Assembly (NCBI GenBank): GCA_027002475.1
Contig: JALWZS010000039.1
Location: 1-42,559, forward strand
Length of the DNA: 42,559 bases
Direction: 5' to 3'
From: a bacterium
GTDB taxonomy: Bacteria; Patescibacteriota; 4484-211; GCA-002791395
Shown here: positions 32,417 through 38,838 of the stretch, one piece after another
Position numbering within the stretch: position 1 is the stretch's first letter
Layout: the number at the start of each line of letters is the position of its first letter
Translations under genes and position numbers: made by a program
Notes under the pieces: generated by a model
What the model saw: only the letters and a program-made list of their open reading frames with translations
The model's database searches: none
Told to the model about the DNA's origin: nothing

Positions 32417-33622
32417 ATGCCTGACCCGAAGCCGCATGGTGATCCTCGCTTGCTTGGAGCAGAAAAGCGATTGCCTGCCCTACAAAATTCACTAGAAAGT
32501 GCTCGACGTGAAATTCTAGACAAGTACCCAACTGCACGCGTAATTGTTGGGCTTAAGAGTTTGGAAGACCCGAAGCTGGCCGTTGAAGTCGGGAGTATGG
32601 ACGAGGAAGTATTTTTGGCAAGCCTTGCAAAACTGTGTTGGATTGTTAGTGCAATTAAGATCGCAGAATCTAGGTATGGAGAGGATGCTCTTAGTGCTAG
32701 CATACCGGTTCATCTAAATGAGCGCATGCTATCCTCTCTATATGACTACTTGAATAGTGGTGCTCGTGGCGTAGAGATCGATGCACTTGTTAGTGAGCTA
32801 ATTGGTCCCTCTGTTGCAGCAGACGGCATGGATAACTATTCACTCGTTGAGTTGTTAGAGCTTGAAGGCATTCGCAGAAGCGTAGAGGAATCTAATGCAG
32901 TAGATCTAGAAAGACAAATCCAAGAAAAGCTAGCCAATGCACCTGTGGTTTTTACTGATGTGTCTTTAGAAGATCTTGTACGAGTTACGCTTGGACCATC
33001 AAGCAATGAGTCGATCTTGGTGATTAAAAGTTGGCTTGCTAGCGAGTTCAATATAGAAAATCCTGCCAACTATGTACAAGAACAGATGGACAGGTTATTA
33101 GAAACAGACGGATTTGCCCCCGAGGACCTGCGACTGTCTATAACGGGTTCCACTTTGCATAAGGATAGGAGTGGGAAGAATACTGGGCGCTTATCCGAGA
33201 TTACAGCAGTATATCGCATGGTCGCGGAATCCGATGCGCGGTTGGATTTAAGTGAAAGATCAGTGGCTATTGTTAAGGAAGCGATGAAAGTCCCGTATGA
33301 CGCTAGGATTGATATTCAGGCTCAGTTGCAGGAGCTTGGTCATGAAGTTTGGGGGAAGATTGGTTGGTTTCCAGATCTTGATACTGATTATTTGCAAGAG
33401 TTGGCTAATAAGAACCATTGGGACTCTATTGCAGTGCATCACTTGAGCAATGTTTTGGTGATTGATGGCAAGTGGTTGGTTGCGTTTAGTTTCGCTAGAG
33501 AAATTGATGATCAAAATGAGCGTGAGCGACCAGAGGGTGAACAAATGGAAAGAGTAAGAAACGACGTAGAGCCTATTGTAGAAGCGATATCTGACTGGCT
33601 TAAGGGTAGTACAATAAACTAA
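32417..33622 (+). CDS. Class A beta-lactamase-like serine hydrolase
   Basis: A 401-residue protein with no signal peptide. The penicillin-recognising fold is indicated by SLAK (Ser69-Lys72, the SxxK nucleophile pair), SSN at 195-197 (SxN motif, in LGPSSNESILVI) and KIGW at 314-317 (KTG-like, followed by a strand GKWLVAFSFA). About 100 residues between SxxK and SxN include a charged helix insert (EESNAVDLERQIQEKLA) that ordinary beta-lactamases lack. Without a secretion signal it would act in the cytoplasm, unlike wall-active relatives, so it may be a hydrolase of another small substrate. Assignment rests on motif order and is moderately sure. Confidence 0.65.
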   Translation: MPDPKPHGDPRLLGAEKRLPALQNSLESARREILDKYPTARVIVGLKSLEDPKLAVEVGSMDEEVFLASLAKLCWIVSAIKIAESRYGEDALSASIPVHLNERMLSSLYDYLNSGARGVEIDALVSELIGPSVAADGMDNYSLVELLELEGIRRSVEESNAVDLERQIQEKLANAPVVFTDVSLEDLVRVTLGPSSNESILVIKSWLASEFNIENPANYVQEQMDRLLETDGFAPEDLRLSITGSTLHKDRSGKNTGRLSEITAVYRMVAESDARLDLSERSVAIVKEAMKVPYDARIDIQAQLQELGHEVWGKIGWFPDLDTDYLQELANKNHWDSIAVHHLSNVLVIDGKWLVAFSFAREIDDQNERERPEGEQMERVRNDVEPIVEAISDWLKGSTIN

Positions 33623-33624
33623 AT

Positions 33625-34158
33625 ATGTCTGGGCATTCAAAGTGGCATAAGATAAAAAACCAAAAAGCGGTTAACGATCCTAAAAAGGGCAAAATATTTA
33701 CTATTCATGCAAAGGCGATAGCTTTAGCTGCGCGTCAAGGTGGTCCTGATCCAGATATGAATGCAGCTTTAAGAAAAGCAATCGATGATGCAAAGTCCGA
33801 CAATGTCCCAAACGAAAATATACAAAGAGCTATAAACAAGGGGGCTGGTATTGGTAAAGGCGCAAATTTAGAAACGTTCACTTTAGAAGGATATGGTCCC
33901 GGTGGTGTAGCGCTTTTAATCTATGTTCAAACTGATAATCGCAACAGGACTGTTGGCGAGGTCCGACACATATTGTCAAAGCATGGCGGGAGCCTTGGAG
34001 AGCCAGGGAGCGCTAAATATGTGTTTGGTAATGACCCAGAAAAACCCTCGTTTAGAACGCCCCTTGATGAAGCAACGCGTAAAACATTTGATGCAATGTT
34101 GGCGCTTCTTAATGAAAACGATGACATCGAGAAGGTCGTTCACAACCTTCAAGAGTAA
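33625..34158 (+). CDS. yebC: YebC/TACO1 family protein, shortened
   Basis: The start (MSGHSKWHKIKNQKAVNDPKKGKIF) and the centre (EGYGPGGVALLIYVQTDNRNRT, EVRHILSKHGGSLGEPGS) are clearly YebC. The family binds DNA or aids translation at the ribosome in stalling contexts. At 177 residues it is about 65 shorter than the usual 240-250: after YVFGNDPEKP it jumps to a last helix LDEATRKTFDAMLALLNENDDIEKVVHNL, so most of domain 3 is absent while the C-terminal signature stays. The reading frame is intact, so this is a genuine short form. It begins 2 nt after the upstream stop. Confidence 0.93.
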   Translation: MSGHSKWHKIKNQKAVNDPKKGKIFTIHAKAIALAARQGGPDPDMNAALRKAIDDAKSDNVPNENIQRAINKGAGIGKGANLETFTLEGYGPGGVALLIYVQTDNRNRTVGEVRHILSKHGGSLGEPGSAKYVFGNDPEKPSFRTPLDEATRKTFDAMLALLNENDDIEKVVHNLQE

Positions 34159-34233
34159 CTCGTTGTTATCGTTCTCGAAAGATATTAGTCGGCGCAAGAA
34201 GGAAAGAGTAGCTTTTTGACGAGGCGACTTCTA

Positions 34234-34374
34234 CTAAATAATAGCTATTAACATCAGAATTCCGACAATTGCAACTGTACTCCATGCTAGGAAGTTGATT
34301 ATTTTATTGGTTAGGCGCGGATTAAGAACCGAAAGTCGTATATCTTCTTTTACGATGTAAGTGTTGTTATTCAT
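34234..34374 (-). CDS. Small single-pass membrane protein, 46 residues
   Basis: The ATG at 34374 opens a frame MNNNTYIVKEDIRLSVLNPR followed by a C-terminal hydrophobic helix (INFLAWSTVAIVGILMLIAII), ending in TAG at 34234. A TATATT hexamer ends 5 nt before the ATG on the minus strand, in keeping with other leaderless starts here. It fills the gap between yebC and the zinc-ribbon gene. No homologue can be named. Confidence 0.55.
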   Translation of the reverse strand: MNNNTYIVKEDIRLSVLNPRLTNKIINFLAWSTVAIVGILMLIAII

Positions 34375-34498
34375 TAACTAATATAAAAACTCACCTAAAT
34401 TTTGTTACAGAGGAATGTTTATATAAGTAATTGCGATTTCGTCGGGAAGTTGTTTCTTATAATCGCAGCCCTAAGGGCTTGGAAGGCTATCAAAGCGC

Positions 34499-35908
34499 CT
34501 AGCTTCCTGAGGTTAATCCGTAAATGGGACTATTTTCTACGTTCTGGATTTCTTCCATAAGGGAATCTTTCTTAGCTGTCCATTCTTTAAACATTTCTCC
34601 TAAGGGAAGATCTTTCCAAAACCGTTTGGTTTTGTCTGCTGAGCTGTTCCCAAAACGCGCGGCATCTACTAAGAATTGATTAGTCGCAGTTGTTAGTTTG
34701 TTGATATCGCGTTGAATGAATGCTTCGTTCATATTCTCAAACAGCTGCGTAACAATTCTTAGGGACTCATTCGTATCTTCTACAACTTCCTCCGAGCCCC
34801 CTGGCTTGGGCAGTAATGTGAATTCCTGTTGCAACTTTTTTAAGTCCTTTGCAGAGGCGCTAAGTGCGGATGCGATAATGTCTGGATCATCGCTTAAAAA
34901 TGCCATCTCAAGTCCGGCTCCAATATCATCTACTCGTTTGGTTAGTTTGATGTTAAATTTTTGGAATTCTATTACCGTTTCTATTTCGTTAAGTAATTTT
35001 TCTTCAGCGGACAAAAGCTCTCGCAGGTGATCAGATACATTATCAGCAATCCAAAGATTTGACGAATAGTCTTGAATGTCAAGTAGCTCCTTGTGGGCGC
35101 TTTGTGCGCTTTTTAGTAGTTGAGCAGAGTTGTCTGTTAGATCTTCATATTGCTCGAGTACAGAGTCATACGCGAATTGCGTCCCAACAGATGCTCCTGC
35201 GACATCTCCTTGAAACAAGCTGTCAAAGCCAAAGGCCTCTTTTTCTTGTTTTTGTGGTATTCGTGTTGCAATCTCACGGCTAAACGTTTCAATTGCCCCA
35301 ATTTGATCGTTGCTTTGCATGGACTTAATCTCAAACTCACTACTTTTTTGAATTGACAGCACGGTTTCTGTAACAGCTTTTTCTTCATCAGGTAGTTTTT
35401 GTTGTATCTCATGGACAATTGGAGCAGCTTCAACGTAAGGATAAATTCCAACTAACCCACCTAAGATGAGTAAAACTATGAACGAGACTGCTGCAATTGC
35501 AAAGATTGGGCTTAAATGTTGCCGCTTTGATTGTGGATACGCGCGATTTGGGCCTATGTTTGTTGCTAAAGGTGTGGATTGCGTGGGGTGTTGTGGCCGT
35601 TGTAAGTTGGGTCTTGTTTGGGAGGGCTTGAGTGCTGATTGCTTGTTCGTTGCTGTAAGTGGTGCTGACTGGAAAGAAGATTGTTGGGTTGGTGGTGGTG
35701 TCATACTTGGCGTACGCTTTGCTATTGGGGCTTGTCTTTGATCAACTGGAGTTATTTTTGGCATTGGGTTTGTGTTGGTTTGTGGTGTTGTGGCTTTTTT
35801 GGTTGAAGTTTGCTGATCCTTAATGATGTTTTCCATTTTAGCTGCGCATATAGGGCAAAGACGGTCAGTAGGATTTGCTAATTCTGCGCCGCAGCTAATG
35901 CATTTCAT
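34499..35908 (-). CDS. Zinc-ribbon membrane protein with large helical extracytoplasmic domain
   Basis: A 469-residue protein. An N-terminal zinc ribbon has Cys3, Cys6, Cys18 and Cys21 (CISCG and CPICA). A long Thr/Pro/Gln-rich disordered part (about 28-130) follows, then one membrane helix (about 135-157), and about 310 residues of mostly helical sequence with coiled-coil character outside. Zinc-ribbon, linker, single helix is a common layout among sensors and scaffolds of uncertain role. The minus-strand start is preceded by TGTACAAT 10 nt upstream. Function unknown. Confidence 0.78.
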   Translation of the reverse strand: MKCISCGAELANPTDRLCPICAAKMENIIKDQQTSTKKATTPQTNTNPMPKITPVDQRQAPIAKRTPSMTPPPTQQSSFQSAPLTATNKQSALKPSQTRPNLQRPQHPTQSTPLATNIGPNRAYPQSKRQHLSPIFAIAAVSFIVLLILGGLVGIYPYVEAAPIVHEIQQKLPDEEKAVTETVLSIQKSSEFEIKSMQSNDQIGAIETFSREIATRIPQKQEKEAFGFDSLFQGDVAGASVGTQFAYDSVLEQYEDLTDNSAQLLKSAQSAHKELLDIQDYSSNLWIADNVSDHLRELLSAEEKLLNEIETVIEFQKFNIKLTKRVDDIGAGLEMAFLSDDPDIIASALSASAKDLKKLQQEFTLLPKPGGSEEVVEDTNESLRIVTQLFENMNEAFIQRDINKLTTATNQFLVDAARFGNSSADKTKRFWKDLPLGEMFKEWTAKKDSLMEEIQNVENSPIYGLTSGS

Positions 35909-35970
35909 TTCTTGGATTATTGTACAGTTACTTGTTAGGTTAAATCAACTACGATGTCTTAGTTTAAGGG

Positions 35971-36534
35971 TTAGCCAATTTTGCTGTGTGTTTGTTCGGC
36001 TTCGGCCTTTAGTATTTTGTCTAATTCGACGGTATTTACTAGCTCGGATTTTAGCTTATCAATAAACAAGATCCCGTTTAAATGGTCTGTTTCATGTTGT
36101 ATTAGTCTCGCGTAAAAATTGCTTGCTACTATTTCTTGCTGCTCTCCTTCTCTGTTTAAAAATTTTACCTTGATTGTTGTCGCTCTTTCTACTTGCCCCC
36201 ATTGGTCTGGAGTGCCATCTGGTCCGTTAAAACTGAGGCATCCTTCCCAGTCGATATTGGTTTGGGTTGAAAACGAGACTATCTCAGGATTTATAAAAAA
36301 CTGTTTTAAGAATTGCCCACTATCAATCTCCATGTTAATGACAAACATTCGGTATAGCGAATTAATTTGGTTGCCAGACAGTCCTGCTCCAAGCGGGTAT
36401 TCGTTTTCTAGTGTTTCCATCAGATCATCTAGTTCTTGTTGGAATTCTTTACTCTTTAGTTGTTCTATCGATACCTCCTTAGCGATTTTTCGCAGCGCTT
36501 CGTGTGGGTATTGAACTATTGTTTTTAAAGCCAT
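35971..36534 (-). CDS. def: Peptide deformylase
   Basis: Removes the formyl group from the N-terminal methionine of new proteins. The three active-site motifs are present: GAGLSGNQ (residues 49-56; the usual form is GxGLAAxQ), EGCLS with metal ligand Cys99, and HETDHLNG with His147, Glu148 and His151. Length 187 is normal. The G-S-G version of motif 1 and the long WEGCLSFNGPDGTPDQWGQ loop are unusual but compatible with activity. Leaderless: TATAAT ends 6 nt before the ATG on the minus strand. Confidence 0.95.
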   Translation of the reverse strand: MALKTIVQYPHEALRKIAKEVSIEQLKSKEFQQELDDLMETLENEYPLGAGLSGNQINSLYRMFVINMEIDSGQFLKQFFINPEIVSFSTQTNIDWEGCLSFNGPDGTPDQWGQVERATTIKVKFLNREGEQQEIVASNFYARLIQHETDHLNGILFIDKLKSELVNTVELDKILKAEAEQTHSKIG

Positions 36535-36546
36535 GCGGTCATTATA
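36535..36546 (-). promoter_or_regulatory. -10 element, leaderless start of def
   Basis: Minus strand TATAAT (36541-36546), then 6 nt GACCGC, then the ATG at 36534. It is the best -10 match among the leaderless starts in this window. Confidence 0.5.
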
Positions 36547-36555
36547 GCGTATGTA

Positions 36556-36640
36556 GGGAGTTGTAGGGTTGCGGGTTCGCGGGTTGAGAGTTCGTGGGTT
36601 GGAGAGTTGTAGGGTTGGAGAGTAAAAGAGTGGGTGTGTT
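36556..36640 (+). repeat. GT-rich degenerate repeat with G-quadruplex pattern
   Basis: Imperfect copies of GAGAGTTGTAGGGTTG and of GGGTT units between the divergent def and nth genes. The first part has four GGG tracts (36556-36558, 36566-36568, 36573-36575, 36581-36583) with loops of 7, 4 and 5 nt, which meets the usual G-quadruplex rule. It lies directly upstream of both promoters. Confidence 0.6.
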
Positions 36641-36651
36641 AGGATTTATAC
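36640..36651 (+). promoter_or_regulatory. -10-like element before nth
   Basis: TAGGAT (36640-36645), TTATAC, then the ATG at 36652. This is a weaker hexamer, but with the same 6-nt spacing; no ribosome site is present. Confidence 0.3.
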
Positions 36652-37263
36652 ATGCTTCAGGAAAAAGAGGTAGAGAAAGTACTAAAGATCTTCAGGCGGG
36701 AATTTAAACCAATCCCAATAGAAATATACAAAGAGCCATTTAAGGTATTGGTTTCTGTTTTATTGTCTGCTCGCACGAAAGATGAGGTTACATTAGAGGC
36801 ATCAAAAAGGCTTTTTAAAAAGGCGGACACGCCACGTAAGCTGTCTTGTTTAACTGTTTTGACTGTTGAGAAGCTGATTCGTCCCGTAAATTACTACAAA
36901 ACTAAAGCAAGGCACTTAAAATCTTTAGCTCAAATGTTACTTAAGGACTTTAATGGCAACGTGCCACAAACAAGAGAGGGGTTAATGCGCTTGCCTGGAG
37001 TGGGGCGCAAGAGTGCTAATCTTGTCTTACAAAGGTTAGGGTTAGAGAATGCGATAGCAGTAGATACCCACGTGCACAAAATTAGTAACTTGTTGGGTTG
37101 GGTTAACACAAAAACACCCGAACAAACTGAGAAAGAGCTGATGAAGGCGTTACCTAAAAAATATTGGAATGAGATTAACTCTTTATTTGTGTCCATTGGT
37201 CAACAGTACCGAAGCAGGAAAAAGTTAGAAGAATTTCTACGACAAAACCATTTGTTACAGTAG
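36652..37263 (+). CDS. nth: Endonuclease III-like DNA glycosylase without [4Fe-4S] cysteines
   Basis: Removes oxidised pyrimidines from DNA and cuts the abasic strand. The helix-hairpin-helix reads LPGVGRKSANLVL with catalytic Lys120, and Asp138 is in VDTHVHKISNLLGW. SARTKD stands for the usual SAQTTD. At 203 residues the protein ends LFVSIGQQYRSRKKLEEFLRQ: the four C-terminal cysteines that hold the iron-sulfur cluster in standard Nth are all missing. The catalytic core looks intact, so it is a cluster-free form, as occurs in some related glycosylases. Confidence 0.92.
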   Translation: MLQEKEVEKVLKIFRREFKPIPIEIYKEPFKVLVSVLLSARTKDEVTLEASKRLFKKADTPRKLSCLTVLTVEKLIRPVNYYKTKARHLKSLAQMLLKDFNGNVPQTREGLMRLPGVGRKSANLVLQRLGLENAIAVDTHVHKISNLLGWVNTKTPEQTEKELMKALPKKYWNEINSLFVSIGQQYRSRKKLEEFLRQNHLLQ

Positions 37264-37362
37264 GGCTGATGAGAGTGCCACCTTCATCTGGCGCATGGTT
37301 TAGCCATCTTTTGAAAAATCGGTTATACATCGGTCTTAATGAGGGGAGCTTTCATCTAGGGC

Positions 37363-37800
37363 CTAGCTGTCTAGGATTATTGTGACTGGCCCATCAAGTT
37401 TTGCGTTTATTTGCATGTGGGCACCAAATTCACCAGTTTCAACTGTTAGTCCGGATTCTTTTAGTTGTTCCGTAAATAGGTCGAAAAGTTCTTTAGCCTT
37501 TTGTGGTTTTGCTGCCGCGCCAAAATAAGGACGGTTGCCATGGTCAGTTTGTGCATAAAGCGTAAATTGTGGGATGAGTAGTATGTTTGAGTTTGTGTCA
37601 ATAACTGACAAGTTCATTTTTTGGTTCTCGTCTTCTAATATACGAAGCTTCAAGACTTTCTGGGCAAGTTTTAAGACGTCTTCGCCTTTATCTTCTTGGG
37701 CGATTGCAACTAGGATTAACACCCCTTGCGATATGCTTCCAACTACTTGATTGCCTACCGACACATCAGCTTTTTTAACACGTTGTATAACAAGGCGCAT
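37363..37800 (-). CDS. dtd: D-aminoacyl-tRNA deacylase
   Basis: Frees tRNA wrongly charged with D-amino acids or glycine. At 145 residues it is of family length. Start MRLVIQRVKKADVSVG, motif PQFTLYAQT (usually SQFTLYA) and the C-terminal LDGPVTI, the Gly-cis-Pro motif that selects chirality. I choose the ATG at 37800, because the family begins MR(L/A)V(L/I)QRV and TACAAT lies 7 nt upstream; the in-frame extension to 37845 would overlap the divergent gene. Divergent from the orphan operon at 37864. Confidence 0.95.
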   Translation of the reverse strand: MRLVIQRVKKADVSVGNQVVGSISQGVLILVAIAQEDKGEDVLKLAQKVLKLRILEDENQKMNLSVIDTNSNILLIPQFTLYAQTDHGNRPYFGAAAKPQKAKELFDLFTEQLKESGLTVETGEFGAHMQINAKLDGPVTIILDS

Positions 37801-37863
37801 ACTAAGTATTGTAGCTGACTTATTGCGTATGTCTATTTGGAGCAACTATTGTACAATCTAGTT
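37801..37863. promoter_or_regulatory. Divergent leaderless promoters of dtd and the orphan operon
   Basis: Minus strand: TACAAT (37808-37813), 7 nt before the dtd ATG at 37800. Plus strand: TACAAT (37852-37857), CTAGTT, then the ATG at 37864. Neither gene has a ribosome site. Both hexamers are identical and lie 38 bp apart, so the -35 regions of the two promoters overlap. Confidence 0.5.
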
Positions 37864-38556
37864 ATGGCTAACGATCCACTGAACACAAAGCCAGTCAATC
37901 AACCTGCGGGAGTAAAGAGGGAGCGCGAATCTGTTTTGGATGCCCTGCGAAAAAGGCGCGAAGAGGCTCCGATTGATAAGGAGAAACTCCAAAAAGCGGT
38001 AGAGGCATTTGATCATGACTTTACGAATCTGCATAAGGCAATAGAGGACTTTACTCATGTTGGGAGTGTTACTACGACCACAGACACCATGGTTTTAGAG
38101 GTTGATGGGATACTCGTTGAACGTATTACTCTTAGGAAAATTGAGCAGGTGATGAGGTTTGACGCCGCCGAAGGGTACCCACGAGAACCTCGCTATGAGG
38201 TCGTAATTGAGTACAAGTCGCATGATGGCAATATGGCAGATAAAGTGGTGGTTACGTTTGAGGAGCTATTTAAGCGACCGACCAATGAAGCTGTAGATGT
38301 TATTAGGGAGCGGATTATGGAAGCAAAGAGGGTTTCAGGTGGAGATACCAAGCGAGTTTGGGCAATTCACGATGAGATTCACAAAAAGGGTGGGGAGATA
38401 GAAAATATGATCTCTTCAGATGGCACTAGTGTTACGAAAAAGCGCGATTACGACGGTAGGGTGCGGGTTGAAATTGAAAAAGTGATTGACGCAATCAAAA
38501 GTGCTATTGCCTTAAATGAGGCGAAAAAGAAAATCGCTGATGTTGTTGGAGAATAA
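37864..38556 (+). CDS. Unknown charged soluble protein, first gene of orphan operon
   Basis: A 230-residue protein without membrane segment or signal peptide. N-terminal 60 residues are charged and probably helical (RERESVLDALRKRREEAP); the centre has beta-rich alternation (TDTMVLEVDGILVERITLRKIEQVM, YEVVIEYKSHDGNMADKVVVTFEELF), and the end is helical (VIDAIKSAIALNEAKKKIADVV). The ATG at 37864 has a -10 exactly 6 nt upstream; an in-frame TTG at 37837 lies before that element. No family recognised. 3 nt separate it from the next gene. Confidence 0.75.
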   Translation: MANDPLNTKPVNQPAGVKRERESVLDALRKRREEAPIDKEKLQKAVEAFDHDFTNLHKAIEDFTHVGSVTTTTDTMVLEVDGILVERITLRKIEQVMRFDAAEGYPREPRYEVVIEYKSHDGNMADKVVVTFEELFKRPTNEAVDVIRERIMEAKRVSGGDTKRVWAIHDEIHKKGGEIENMISSDGTSVTKKRDYDGRVRVEIEKVIDAIKSAIALNEAKKKIADVVGE

Positions 38557-38559
38557 GAA

Positions 38560-38838
38560 ATGAAACTGCCCGATGATACAAAACAATACGTTTTAAGTGA
38601 GGTATTTCTTGAAGGGGTTAACACTGAAGATCCCCAAGTCATGGAATTTCTTAACAGTGCAGCCTTGCTTTTTATTATGAGAAGTTTAGATGACTATAAA
38701 CGTCTTAGGTTCTTAGAGCTTTTGGATCTAGGTGATGCCGATGTGGCATTGGATTATGCTAAGGAGGAAATAACGGACTTTGATGAAAACTTACAGGATT
38801 TCTTGGCTAAAAAGATAAGGAAGGTGATCTCACAATGA
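38560..38838 (+). CDS. Small acidic helical protein, second gene of orphan operon
   Basis: A 92-residue acidic, all-helical protein (EFLNSAALLFIMRSLDDYKRLRFLELLDLGDADVALDYAKEEITDF) with no membrane segment. Its TGA overlaps the next ATG (ATGA), so it is coupled to the 1073-residue protein. It could be a small partner or chaperone of it; family not recognised. The presence of a short helical gene before a large coiled-coil gene resembles the arrangement at the left edge of the window. Confidence 0.7.
   Translation: MKLPDDTKQYVLSEVFLEGVNTEDPQVMEFLNSAALLFIMRSLDDYKRLRFLELLDLGDADVALDYAKEEITDFDENLQDFLAKKIRKVISQ

Noticed and set aside
36540-36650. CRISPR array
   Set aside because: The GT-rich units are too short and irregular, have no spacers, and no cas genes are present in the window.
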